64,000 nt of DNA, taken from assembly GCA_020466095.1 (NCBI GenBank), contig CM035808.1:30888959-30952958 (forward strand). The letters are read 5' to 3'. Both the position numbers and the translations under genes were made by a program. Every line of letters starts with the position of its first letter. Position 1 is the first letter of the stretch. Below, one piece after another: positions 49,264-59,822 of this stretch. The stretch is from Chlorops oryzae (Eukaryota; Arthropoda; Insecta; Diptera; Chloropidae). The notes below the pieces were generated by a model that did not search any database, was not told the origin of the DNA, and saw only the letters and a program-made list of their open reading frames with translations.

Positions 49264-52200
49264 TGGCTAGATCGATTCCTCTTGTCACCCTGATCAAGAA
49301 TATATATATATGTCTATATCTACCGCGACTCCTTTGGTATGTTACATACACCGTGCCAAACTTAATATACCCTTTCCTTCGGAAAAGGTATAATAAAAAT
49401 AAAAAATGAAAAGGAAATAGAACAATTTTCTATGCCGCAATGACAAGTTTGGACTCGATAATTTTTTGGCCTCTTTTTCTCTTAAAAAACTTTTTAGCAG
49501 ATGAAAATATTTTTCTTTGTTCTTTCCAAAGTTTTCCAATAATTGATTTTAATTTTGTAGGTAATTATTTTAAATTTGTTTTTTGATTTTGATTTTCCTA
49601 AAATAGTTATTTATTGAACCCCGATGTGAAACATTAGATTTTTTGAATGAGGCGCTACCAGACTTTGATATATTCCCCCAAACATTGGGGGAGCTTGTTC
49701 TCCTCAGGGGACTTTCTTCTTATAACTAATTTCAACTAACATATACCAAAATTGGATCAAAGGATCAAAGTTTGCTTTTGAAGTTTTATTTATTTCATTC
49801 CATTGGCCTCAGTCGACACGAAGTTTTGCTTGCCAATTTCAAGCGATTTTCGATGAATTTCCGGTGCTTTTTTTGAGAGTTTCGCATGCTCCATTCAAAT
49901 AAACGGGGACCTCAAGCTTGAGGTTTCTGTAATATTTCTCCGATAGTCTAACAAAATTTTGATAGATTTGAACTCTGAGAAAAAATAGATATATATTTCT
50001 GAGCCTCTTTCCAATTCTTTGAATAACTCAAACTATTGACTGAAATGCAAGTAGAAATCGGCTGAGAAATCGTAGAGGGACTGAAACCATCTTTCATATT
50101 GCCGAATTGAAGGTATTTCCCTCTTAGATAATACGATGTATATTGTACTACCAGCACCAATGGCGGCTATCTATGTACATATGTGACATCATACATGAAA
50201 AAGTCTAACTCTAAGGTACAAAATAATCCGAAGTATCCGGATAGGAGAGACCAGTGCATTAGGCTACATTTTTTCAGGGCTTATAATTTATTGAAATCTT
50301 TAGAACCGTTTTTGTCAATCGAAGTAGAAAAAGGCAACGCTCAGGGCATTATTGTGACCTCTTTTTTGGTACTTCTCTCTTTTTTCAAATAAAGATTTTT
50401 TGAATATGAAATTCAATCCATTGATTTATTCACCCCGAAAACAGTCCAATTTCTCAACAACAAAATCTAGATTTTTTTGAAATTTCCTAATTTTCTTTGG
50501 TTTTTTTTTTTTTTTTTAGAATTTTATGATTTACAATGGCGCTGTCGTCTTAATTTTTCGGCATGACGACTACGTGTTCTACCCTGTCTGGTCTTTCGTT
50601 TGGCAAAAAGCCATACGACGATTTTATTTGATTTTTTTCGTTCAATATTTCCGAGAGCATGAATGATTTGTTTGGCAAGCGGAAATGGATTTTTCTTGTA
50701 AATTTGATATTGCTTCAAAAGCAAAAAAAAAACTTTAAAAAACATTTAAAAAATACAAAAAAAAAAAACAAGAGCAGCACGCACCTCCTCTTCATATGCT
50801 TTTAAGCGCCGTAATATTAATAAAATTTCAATAAGAAGAAAAACACAGCCTTCGTTTAGGGCAACCACTCGTCTTTCCGAAGTGAAAAAATTCTCTACGC
50901 ACTTCCATCAATGAACGCGCCGCCGTTAAGTAAATAAACACTTCAATTGCATTACAATTCCTTTTCGACTTGAGCTCCCCCCCGCTGCTGCGTCTTCCCA
51001 CTACTAACGATCCACATTTCATTTCCTTCTTGAGTGCATTTTCTATCGTGTCAAGAATTTTCGTAAATTTTGTTTATTTACATACTCTTCCGTTTCATTG
51101 ATCATTTACAGAACGCAACGACCTCTCGTATCCACCTGTTGTCGGTTCCCTAAGTCCTCTGGGTCATGCTGCAGACTTTCTAGCGCCTGGTGATCGTATA
51201 CATCAGATTGATGGCGTTTCAACAATTGGGTTAACCAATCAAAACATTTTGAACATGTTGTGCAATGGAAATGGCACAGCAAATGGAACCGATGTCGATG
51301 GTACCGCTGTCATTGAAATCGAATATTCCCTGCCAGAGTACAGTGAGTATGCATGAACCTAATATATTTTGCTTTTTTTATGAAATATGTTGCGTAAGTT
51401 CTCCATGTTGCGGAACTTGTTGCTGGCACTTTAATCTTTGGGAAAGTGATAGAAATGTGCTGTTCATAAGAACTTTTTGAATAAACATTTCTATATTCGA
51501 ATTAAAAAAAAATGGGTCTCAATCGATAAAATGAGCCACAACATAAAGATGTCATTTCCATAATTATGGAAAATAATATTTTTATTTATTTCATTGATAT
51601 TTTTTCCTTCTTGCACTTCCACGCGTCACTCACCATCTGAATGTTAACTTTAAATATGGATTCTGCATCACCGCAAACAAATCATCGACGACGTTCGGCG
51701 CAATGATGGAAAAACCATGGCAGTCTCCCAAAATAGTCTTTGCGTAACGACGAAACTAGCGCAGATCACCGTCGAAAGGGAGAGCGGATGTCTTGGACTG
51801 ACGCTGCGCGGTGGTGGCGATTTTCCACTCATCGTTACGCACGTCCGACCGCACGGCCCCGTCTATAAGACAGGACGCATCAAGCCGGGCGATCGTCTAT
51901 TGCGCGTGGATAATGTGAGTGATGTGACAATCGTTGGACAAAGCACACCTGCTCACACTTTAAGAAATCGAATATCTTTCGCACATTTCAGATTTCACTG
52001 ATTGGCAAAACTTTGGCGGAAGCGCAACAAATCATCAAATGTGGCCATGTTTCCGGCTATACGAATCTCACCATAGAGTACGATGTTTCTGTTATGCAGA
52101 GCTTTGAATTCTCTATGGGTCCACTGCTGATTGAGATCGAACGTCCAATGAATGACAAATTGGGTCTGGTACTGTGCAATTACGCAACGAATAATTCGGA

Positions 52201-55200
52201 TCATACGAAAATTGATGAAGTTAGCCCAGCTGGAATTTTCATTGCGAGCATATTGCCAGCGAGTATTGCCGATAGGTAAGTGCAAGGATCAACGCGGATC
52301 AATTTTGACAGAATAATAATTTTCATCATTTTTCGTTGTAGATGTGGTGCACTATCGGTGGGCGATCAAGTATTATCGATTGACGATACAATTATCGAGA
52401 ATTCAGCCTATACTTCGGATGAGGTTATGACAATTTTGGATACAAATACAGGGCGTGGTTTTACACAAATGCAAATAATGCCAGTGCATGCCCAGACAAG
52501 ACGAGGTAGGTTACTTCTAAAAGTTTAGTCGTGTGCATCGTATGAAGTCGATGAATAATAGTGATGGGGGAATGATCTCGTAGTCTCCTGGCTATTCCTT
52601 GGCTATATGGTTTTCTGAGGTAAGGGAGAAAACCGTTGGGTTGCTTTCGGTCTGAATACATTTAATCCTAGCAGCAATCGTAAATTCTTTCTCCAATTAA
52701 AAGAGCGAAATTTTTCTTTTCTTTTTGCCTTGTTTTCGTGCACCGCCAGTCAGTCAGTCAGTCAGTCATAAAGAGCCAAAGTGTTGAAAGCCATAATCAT
52801 TTTGCCATAAGAGCCGGATAATGAGACCAAAAGGCAAACGGCACAGACTTCCAGCGAAGGAATCATGCACCTTCTTTTTTATTTATTTATTTTGTTCTTT
52901 ATTTTTTTAATTTTTTAAAATCTTTTTTGATGCTACAAAGCCTGCAATGTGATGTGCCTTGAGTGAAAAAATAAATTGTTTTGTATTGCGAAAGAGCGCC
53001 AACGCAACGTTGGCAGATTATGTGACAACTTGGGGCTGGAACTCTCGTAATGGCGCCTGAGAAATGACAAGCAGACAAATTTTGTGATTTGTTTCAGGAG
53101 AATTTGTCCCTCGAGAGAAAGACGAAAAATAAGCCCAAAGTTGAATTATTTGATTCTCTGTTTAGTTTTTTCTTTCCCCTGCCCGTTTGCCATGAGTTTG
53201 TCACTCAGCCCGTCCAATTAGGCGAGTTATAGACAGCAATAACGAAAAGAAAAATCTCATCAAATCGAAAGAAAGACTAAAAGGAAACATTAGCAATGAT
53301 TTTGTAAACTTTTCATGCTGTTTGCCATTAATTAGAAGGCATCGACGACGACGCACAGCAGTAGTGCCAATAAAAGCACAAAAACGACTTTTGGCCTTGC
53401 ACATCGTCCGTCGCAAGCGCATAGATGTGTGCATGATTATCGGTAGCAGCGCAACGATTTTTCAACAACATCGACATCGATGGCAATGGCGACACTACGG
53501 AGGCGAACTGCGTTGAGTTATGTCAATATCGCTTTGTGACATTTGCTGATCATAAACCATTCAGACAGATCTCTTTATACGAGTGTCACAGTGTGTTATA
53601 AGTGTGCGAGTGTGCGAGTGTGAGTGTGTGGGCACCTACCACCGAATGGAGCCAACATTGCAAATATGGACGAAATCGTTGATGGTGAAGGAAACTTGAA
53701 AATGTCTGACATTTAACTTTATATGTCTTCTAGCGTGATAATAAATTTTTGCTGAAATCTACATTGAGTCACAGTGGAGACATCGTGATTGCTCCCAGAT
53801 TTGCTATTTTTAATTTTGGACATTTTATTCAATTAGGCTTATGTCACCCTTATCCCTCCATAAAAAATTTAGATGGAGCGTGTCGTGAGATTATTACATT
53901 TTTTTTTTTTCTGTTATTATTTATGTACCTCAGCAAAAGGCCGAGAGATACTAAATTAAGCGAATAAAACTACTTAGACTCTTGATAGAGATGACTGGAG
54001 AAAGATTCCGCAGGAGACATTGGCCCACACAACGGGCTGGAATGTGGAAAATAACTAAAAATAAAGTTTTTTTAATTCATTAGTTCACATTTTGATGGTA
54101 ATTTTTGTCCTTCTAGCGTTTTCTTTCTAAACGCATGTCGTAGGTACTTAGCCTTTGTAAGATGATAGCCGATTATCTAGCTTACTATTTTAATGTAATA
54201 GTGATCTCCGGTGCTTCGCGAATTCGGGTTGAGAAACACTGCCTTAGACAACACACATTTCTCTTCTACCTATATTTTTTCATTTGAACCATTGAACGCA
54301 TTTAAACCCACTATCGATGGGCCTCCCCTATGGAACTTTCTTCTCAGACACTTCGTTGAAATTCTCTATAAAGATCTCCAGATCAAGATCTCCACTCTAG
54401 CTCAATTTTCGTGAGTCCAAAGAAAGCTTTTTTGATTTTACTATGTATTTTGGTCTAATAGGTAATAAGGAATTGAATTCTCTAGGCTCGTTATAGAGCG
54501 GTTTTTACTATCTTTGCATCTTGTCACCCTTAATGGTTCAATTATCGTTCAATTCACTAACAGCCTCGTCTGAACTCGCAGAGATATTGCCGGTCTTGGA
54601 GGGAAACCTTTTTTCTTAGAGCCCTTTCGGTTTGCATAAGCTTTACCGATTGTTCAAGACATAAAAATATAATGAGACAGCTATAGAGATGGCCAATAAC
54701 TAGGGGATTTCTGGTAATTGGAAGCCCTTGAAGGTTATTTAAAGTAAAAATGACCTTTATTGGAAAGTCTAAGGAATTTTTTCTGTTTCTGGGAGTCCTA
54801 AACAAAAAATCACATTCTTAGACTGAAAAATAAAATTCCAATAAAATTCCTACAAAAATTGCCACTAGTTCAATGGACAGTATATATTTATATAATATTT
54901 ATTGCTTGATATGCAATACATATTATATATTTATCGAAACAAATTTAATACATAATACACGTCACTCCTGATCGGAACCTTGGGCGGCCGCCATAATGAA
55001 TACTATTCCCCAGATTTAAGCACCTTTAAGACTGTCTTTATAAGCCTGGAAAGTTTTTACCTAAATGAATTCAGCAGATTTAAGAATAACAATTGTAATT
55101 GTAGTTTCAATTCTTAAAGGAGGATGGATAATGCTCTTATCCGGACTGCATATATATTAAAGAGCTGCACAAATGTATTTGATTTTATTGTACACTATGC

Positions 55201-58200
55201 AAAGCACAAATAAATTAAATTGATTTGGCATTTCAAATAGTGAATTCTTTGCATTTGAATTTTATACAACAAATACTGTATAACTTTTTATAGATTCAAA
55301 TCAAGACATGTCATGATTTTTAAAATGAAAATGAAGAAACTATTTGATTTGGTAAAACAAATATTTAAAATATTATCATTTCTCCTAAAGTACACATAGT
55401 GAAACAATAAATATAAAAAAGCTTTGTGAACAAAAAATCCAGAAAATTACCTAATGGAAGGAGAAAATGTAAGTTGAATAAATCTACCAACTGTTTTTAA
55501 AGGATTCAATTGCCGGCAAAAATTATTTTCGGTCTATTGTTTGTCCTGTTTTGGTCAATTTTTGTTCCTTTCTGTTATACACAAATTAGCACTTTTCCTT
55601 TTTCCTCCGGCAAATAAGCTTTTCCAGTTTTCTGAAAGCGATAAACAGGATGTATGGAATGAATGTAAACGACAGTAGTGCCCCTTCGGAAAGAGTGTTT
55701 TCTGTTGCTCGAAATTTAATTTCTGAAAAAAGATGCATGCTCGGCTTTAATGATACTGCAATAAACCAAATTATGTTTTTGCATTCAAATATAGAAAAAA
55801 AATAGCTCTAACATAAACTTTATATTGTTAACGGCTTTCACATTGTTAATAAATTCATTTTCTGTATTTCCTTGTTTTTTGTATGGCTTTTTTTACATTT
55901 ATTTCAAAATACATGTGTACTCATATGTATTGTGCAGTATTTTCAAATCCTTTATATTTGTTCTATAATTTAAAAAATTTTAAAAAATCAAATTATTGAA
56001 ATGTTACTAATTGGAAAAAAGCAAATGCCTTGAAACTCGATTTAAATACATTTGTGCAGCTCTCTAATATATATGAGGAATACCCTCCATCAACCTAGTG
56101 GGAACTTTTATAAAAATTTTATTGGAAACAAAATGGAGAAAAGGATATATTCGGAACTTTCTCTGGAAAATCAATCCACCCAAGTAAATGCCCAAGCTCT
56201 CAAAAAAAGTCTTGGTTGAGGGCAGGAATCACCTATTTTACAACCCCTTCTCTACAAAACAGTTGCTAAATCAAAATTTTCTGGAGAAAGCTTCAATGTC
56301 TCACTTCTTTTTTTTAAAAAAAAACAAAAAATCCCATTGTCAACACTCAAAAACGAAAACATTTATCGTCCAAACTCTTAAAACTTTTACATTGATGCGC
56401 ATAATTTTTGAAGAAATCAAGAAAAAAGAAAACAACAACAACATCAATATTTATGGCATTCATAATATATGGCAACGCTCAGCGACGATCTGCTCAATAA
56501 ACACTTAAATATATCAGACTTTTGATATTTATTAGCTGCCAACAAGATATTGAGCTTTTATAAAGTATTTTTGTGACCCCTCTCTGGAAAAATCTCACTC
56601 TGCAGTGTCGATGAACTCTTCGGAAATGTGAAATATTTACGCGCCAACGCAATTCGGGCAGACGTTCACGCATTTTCATTGAATCGAGGAAGAAGAAGAA
56701 GAAGCAGAAGCAGAGAAAAGGAACAAATTTAATGGCTAATGCTTTTGAAAATGACGATTACTAAAAATATCACAACATAATTTTCATTTCACCGATAGAT
56801 GAACGCACACACACACACACACACATGTAGACATGCACATCGAATTTATGTTCGAACCAAGAACTTTCATTGATTTCCCCTCATTTTTCCGATTCGTTGC
56901 AGGTCACGCTACGATCGGCAGTCCGAAATACGGCTTCAGCACGATGGAATCGCGCAAGTCGCGTCAACGCCAGCGCTTCGTGCGCAAGAGTTCGCTGCCA
57001 TTAGACGGCGGCAATACGGCGAACGGGAGCAACGGCAGCAACGGAAGCAGCAGTGCTGGAAGTGGCGGCAGCAGCAGCAGCAGCAATGGCGGCATGCATC
57101 ATTCGACGAGCATGGGCCTCTGCCGTGCGGAAACGTTTCCCGTTTTGCTGGACTGCAGTCATGGCTCGGGCATCGTGCTCGGATCACAGACGCCCTGCGG
57201 CCGGGCGGTCACCATAAAACAAATCGTACCCGATTCGGTTGCCGATCGTTGCGGCTGCATACAGCAGGGAGATCGCATTATTGCGATTAATAAAATGTAC
57301 AACTTAGATGTGCAGACGATGCGCCAACTTTTGGGAGATACACAGCAACAGCAACAACAACAGCAACAGCAGCAACAACAACAACAACAACAGCACAGCA
57401 GCAGCAACAACAACGATCGCATAACACACTGCATAGCCAAACGGCTGCCAATTGGCTGGAATTAGAGATCGAATTCGATATGGCCGATACGGTTGTGCCG
57501 TCGAGCGGAGTTTTCAATGTGAAACTCTTGCGGAATGGCAAAGCTGGGTTGGGACTCAGCGTGAACGGTTCGGGCCTAAATGGTTTCGTTATAACCGACG
57601 TTAAGCCAGGCAGTCCGGCTCATCGTACGGGAACATTACGCTCGGGTGATATCCTCTTGGCCGTTGATAATCATCCGGTGCAACCATTCAATGTGGATAG
57701 CCTGCTCAAAGATGGCAATAATAGTGGAAATGATTTCACAACATTGACCATAAAACGCGTCATGCTGCCAGACTTTCTCTTCGACGCACAATTGCCAAAG
57801 ATGTCGAATCCGATTTATAGCAATTGCCCAGCAAGTCCGGGTGAACATGATTTGTATAGCAGTGCCTTCATGCCAACAAAATATGCTGAGTCCAAGTTTA
57901 ATGATTGCTTTTCGCTGAAGTCTACAACACCCCAGCCGGATTATTTTCGGAGTTCAGCCATCGATGAGACGGTTCAAATTAGACAACATCCACCCATGCC
58001 TGGAAATACATGGTCAGCACTTGGGAGTCCAATGATTGGACGAACTTTCGGTGCACAAAACACACAAAGCCTTACAACAGAACTGCCCATTGAAGATGAT
58101 CGTTTCAACGATGGATATGATTTGGATCGCTTTACGGGGTAAGTAAGCGCGAGGACTTCCTGTGCAAGTATATTCCGAAATAACTGTTCTCTTCTTTGTA

Positions 58201-59119
58201 GCATTGATTGCCCGACTCTGCCCCCACCGATGGAGAATAAAGTCTATGGCTCGGCGGCGAGTTCCAGCAGCAAGAGCAGCGGTAGCAGTCTGCATCAAAT
58301 AATCTTCTCTGTCAGGCTCGAACCCAAAGGTGGCCTGCTCGGAATAACGCTCGCCGGAAGCGAGGACATAACCAAACCAATATCGATAAGCGGCTTAATC
58401 GAAGGTGCGTTTTTATTTCTAGAGACTTTGATTCACAAAAACATAAAAAAAAAAAAAATTGTATCTTTTTCTTCATTTTCCTGTTTTCAGGTGGGATGGC
58501 CTACAAGAATGGTCAGCTTCAAGTTGGCGACCAGCTTTTGGCCATCAATGACGACTCAATTGCGGGCATGCCTCTCTCACAGGCCACAAGCATCCTTCAG
58601 AATTTGGGCGATGTTGTTGACTTGAAGATTTTGCGTGCTCACGATATTCCAAATACTGCTTTTGGAAATCGTGATGGCATGCCACAACCACAAGCGATTT
58701 ATGCCCAGGTACAAAGGCGTCCGCGCAGTCCATCATCGAATACGGACACAATTTCCACGAACGGGAAGGATGGCAAAAATCGCGTTTTTCACGTTACTTT
58801 ATACAAGGATAAAGTCTACGATGATTACGGCTTCTCCGTCTCGGATGGTCTCTACGAACGAGGTGTTTTCATTAATCGTATTCGATCGGGAGGGCCGGCG
58901 GATATGAGTGGCTTGCTAAAGCCCTTCGATCGAATCATGCAGGTACGTTGAGGATATTTCAATTGAATTTTTTTTATTAAATTAAATTTTTTTAATTTTT
59001 TTTTATATTTGAAGGTCAACGAAATGAAAACACAAGATTTCGATTGCTGTCTCACGGTGCCATTGATCGCAGCTGCCGGTGATAAAATCGAAATGGTAAT
59101 CCAACGTTCGGAATCATAG
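24405..59119 (+). CDS. Grip: Glutamate receptor interacting protein Grip, seven-PDZ scaffold, 10 coding exons
   Basis: Exons: 24405-24519, 44415-44537, 51112-51342, 51724-51914, 51992-52275, 52342-52505, 56903-58138, 58202-58404, 58491-58942, 59015-59119. All borders are GT-AG with matching phases. The N-terminus is [18 protein letters not shown]1 spans exons 2-3, PDZ2 exons 4-5 (LGLTLRGG), PDZ3 exons 5-6 ([19 protein letters not shown]), PDZ4 and PDZ5 exon 7 ([28 protein letters not shown]), PDZ6 exons 8-9 (LGITLAG), PDZ7 exons 9-10 ([17 protein letters not shown]), ending QRSES. The PDZ order and IEYDVSV, PSSG and RTGTL segments match animal GRIP1. The protein is a cytoplasmic adaptor that binds C-terminal tails of membrane proteins; in flies Grip is known from muscle guidance. 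The sum is 3,104 nt, one short of a multiple of three: the frame breaks in the polyQ codons near 57395, inside PDZ4. Expected length is about 1,034 aa. Introns 1 and 2 are transposon-rich. Confidence 0.93.
24520..28237. other. Grip intron 1, left part: no further gene recognised
   Basis: AT-rich intronic sequence with scattered short tandem TACA motifs (for example near 26784-26800). No open frame with recognisable content. Confidence 0.4.
28238..28402. mobile_element. TA-flanked MITE, pogo/Tigger-like ends
   Basis: 165 bp, flanked by TA on both sides. Ends CAGTGTAGTCTCTCTTAAGC and ...GGGAGATAGTACACTG (inverted, imperfect), with repeated GTCCGC and CTTAA(G/A) motifs inside. The CAGT ends and TA duplication suggest the pogo branch of Tc1/mariner. 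Confidence 0.7.
28403..30589. other. Grip intron 1: simple-sequence-rich stretch
   Basis: Contains (GGGAAT)n near 28738-28765, GATGAC/GGTGGT runs at 29010-29070 and other short simple repeats. Open frames here (for example an Asp-rich one at 28954-29160) are products of the repeats. Confidence 0.45.
30590..30960 (+). pseudogene. Degenerate LINE (non-LTR retrotransposon) C-terminal fragment
   Basis: Reading the plus strand from about 30618 gives [13 protein letters not shown], a stop, then [20 protein letters not shown]. This is the Cys-Cys-His-Cys zinc-knuckle/'HIL-CECPAL' region that follows the reverse transcriptase and RNase H domains in R1/I-type fly LINEs. The frame continues with further stops to about 30947. 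Only the tail is present, as expected of a 5'-truncated old copy. The last ~110 bp belong to the tandemly duplicated unit that starts at 30852, so part of the fragment recurs at 34121-34229. Confidence 0.6.
30852..34120. repeat. Tandem duplication in Grip intron 1, copy 1 (3.27 kb)
   Basis: Starts GGCACAATAGATCTGTTGG and ends ...TTTCCCTACAAAAT, immediately followed by the second copy. The copies are almost identical over their length. They differ by single bases and a few short indels: a 9-bp CAAATCTAA unit is present here but missing in copy 2, and a TCC-rich run is longer here. Conserved open frames in both copies reflect the recent duplication and lack recognisable domains. Confidence 0.95.
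34121..37395. repeat. Tandem duplication in Grip intron 1, copy 2 (3.27 kb)
   Basis: Head-to-tail copy of 30852-34120. It has about 33 bp extra around 34425-34456 (CCCATTTGCGACGAATGTTC...) that copy 1 lacks. The right boundary is after CTACAAAAT at 37395, beyond which the sequence is unique. The junctions show only one or two bases of shared sequence, so it probably arose by end joining or template switching. Confidence 0.95.
37396..39322. other. Grip intron 1: unique intronic sequence
   Basis: No gene recognised. Contains a short MITE at 38979-39096 and small (TATA/CATA) runs near 38380-38450. Confidence 0.4.
38979..39096. mobile_element. Short MITE remnant
   Basis: Inverted ends CAATGGCGGATTAAG and GGCTTATCCGCCAATG around about 90 bp. 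Typical of decayed miniature elements with GGCGGATTA-type ends. Confidence 0.5.
39323..40674. repeat. Duplicated 1.35-kb block A, copy 1 (Grip intron 1)
   Basis: Begins CAAAAAGGGCAAAGTTCTCT and ends ...AAAATAAAAAGAAAAA. Nearly identical to 42629-43993. Between the two copies lies exactly one Helitron-like element. No coding content recognised. Confidence 0.9.
40675..42628. mobile_element. Helitron-like non-coding element E, copy 1 (3' end truncated)
   Basis: Starts ACAAGTAAAGAAGTTTACAT with a hairpin (ATCGGCAAAGCCGAT), then twelve ~101-bp tandem repeats, a conserved right region, a (CAGA)n block and TGGCTAGATCGATTCCTCTT. It stops at ...AGAATATATATATAT, about 75 bp before the end present in copy 2 (46953-49397), and block A copy 2 begins there. 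The architecture resembles HINE/DINE elements; the class is inferred. Confidence 0.7.
40850..42070. repeat. 101-bp tandem repeat array (12 units) in element E copy 1
   Basis: Each unit contains GGTGGTCTTGATCAAATTTT, TTAGAGGACATTTTGTTTA and CGCGAATTTCGCGG. GAGGACATT starts at 41091, 41192, 41293 and 41394, giving a period of 101. Outer units are more diverged than central ones. Confidence 0.95.
42629..43993. repeat. Duplicated block A, copy 2 (Grip intron 1)
   Basis: Near-identical to 39323-40674. A short segment at about 42720-42736 differs, adding TATTATAGAGC. It ends ...AAAATAAAAAGAAAAATAAATG, where copy 1 instead runs into element E. Confidence 0.9.
44033..44342 (-). CDS. Unrecognised coding-like exon, antisense within Grip intron 1
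   Basis: The minus strand is open from an acceptor-like AG (44344-44343) to a strong donor GTATGAGT (44032-44025), with a branch-like GATTAAC upstream. The ~103-codon frame (phase 1 in, phase 2 out) has balanced composition ([56 protein letters not shown]) quite unlike the AT-rich frames around it. There is no in-frame start codon near the 5' end, so it would be an internal exon. I do not recognise the family and found no partner exon. It ends about 70 bp before Grip exon 2. It could be an exon of a nested antisense gene or a relic. Confidence 0.3.
44538..46952. other. Grip intron 2, left part
   Basis: No gene recognised. There is an (AATAA)n-like run near 45505-45540. Open frames at 45020-45361 and 46146-46561 lack known motifs and start-site context. 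Confidence 0.4.
46953..49397. mobile_element. Helitron-like non-coding element E, copy 2 (complete)
   Basis: Same orientation and almost the same sequence as 40675-42628, but with 16 of the 101-bp repeats and an intact right end. That end has CACCGTGCCAAACTTAATAT and a terminal hairpin (CCCTTTCCTTCGGAAAAGG) followed by TATAATAAAAA. It inserted into an A-rich site. It lies in Grip intron 2, so copies 1 and 2 flank Grip exon 2. Confidence 0.75.
47120..48745. repeat. 101-bp tandem repeat array (16 units) in element E copy 2
   Basis: Same unit as the array at 40850-42070, with four extra units. The shared order of variant units (for example TTAGTTTAGC and GAGGAAATTT variants) shows that the arrays descend from one array and have since changed length. 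Confidence 0.95.
49398..51111. other. Grip intron 2, right part
   Basis: Mostly AT-rich. Contains a minus-strand homeodomain-like open segment at 50524-50712, listed separately. Homopolymer T and A runs occur near 50500-50520 and 50755-50770. Confidence 0.4.
50524..50712 (-). other. Possible C-terminal coding exon, weakly homeodomain-like
   Basis: The minus strand, after a pyrimidine-rich tract and AG, reads [15 protein letters not shown] and then [20 protein letters not shown] to a stop, about 62 codons. The spacing of YKKNPFP and V-V-W-L-x-x-K-R recalls helices 1-3 of a homeodomain, but the invariant Asn of helix 3 is not at its place. A donor-like GTGCGT near 50790 (minus) could supply an upstream exon ending ...RRLKAYEEE in frame. 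This is suggestive, not secure. Confidence 0.2.
52506..55149. other. Grip intron 6, left part
   Basis: No gene recognised. Short (CAGT)n at 52748-52769 and GT-rich runs near 53590-53630. Confidence 0.4.
55158..56066 (+). mobile_element. hAT deletion derivative in Grip intron 6
   Basis: Ends TAAAGAGCTGCACAAATG and CATTTGTGCAGCTCTCTA, with 8-bp ATATATAT on both sides (55150-55157, 56067-56074). It retains the transposase C-terminus at about 55620-55805. The different ends show it is a different family from the element at 22036-22625. Confidence 0.8.
55620..55805 (+). pseudogene. hAT transposase C-terminal dimerisation fragment
   Basis: The plus strand reads [20 protein letters not shown], then KRCMLG...NQIMFLHSN, then a stop at 55803. 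The SAPSERVFS...KR...FLH-N pattern is the hallmark of the hAT dimerisation region. Only the last ~60 codons are left; the catalytic part is missing. Confidence 0.8.
56075..56902. other. Grip intron 6, right part
   Basis: AT-rich intron with an (AC)n run at 56807-56825 ahead of the acceptor at 56901-56902. No gene recognised. Confidence 0.4.
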
Positions 59120-59534
59120 ATACAAAGTACAATGTTATTTAACTCGATATTGTCGGTCAGTGCCTTCTTTAGATTAAGATTTTGTAAGAAAACAAGAGAG
59201 AAAAAAAATCGAAATTTCACTGCAGAGGGCAGATGGATGCCAGTTAATGCCAAATTCACAAAATAGTCTCCGTAGTAATGAAATTGGAATTAGAAATTCT
59301 TGTTCGAATAAGATTCGTTTTAAGTGAAACGTGCAATTTAGTGCAACATAAATTAATTTAATCATAATCGCCCGCATTATTGACAATAACGCTCTTAACG
59401 TAGTTAGTCCATTAAATGTAGATACTGAATCGAATTTTTTTGTAACAACACAAAAATGCCTTGTATATTTTATTTAAAATAATTTCAATTACCTTAACAA
59501 GTAAGGAGTTTGTACTTTTCTTCAGAGTTTCTTT

Positions 59535-59540
59535 AATAAA
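59535..59540 (+). terminator. Grip: Probable Grip poly(A) signal
   Basis: AATAAA about 415 bases after the Grip stop codon. A second candidate, CAATAAAAAAA, lies near 59774. The 59120-59822 interval is otherwise plain AT-rich 3' UTR-like sequence. Confidence 0.4.
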
Positions 59541-59822
59541 ATTAGTATTATAGCCATAAAAAGTTTGGTATTGCATATTGCCAGTGAATAACCTACCGAA
59601 ATTGTGAATTCATAACTTGGTCTGTTAACAATATATATAGTACATAATTAAGATACCATCGCAATCGAAATAGATCGAGGCCGAGCTTATTGCTTTATTC
59701 GAAGAGAAATAGTCGAACCTACTTCAAAAATACGAGCCTACAAAAGCCAAGAAAAATAAGTAGGAGTATGTTCAATAAAAAAAAAAAATTAGATAATAGT
59801 GGGATTCGACCAAGTGTGCATA

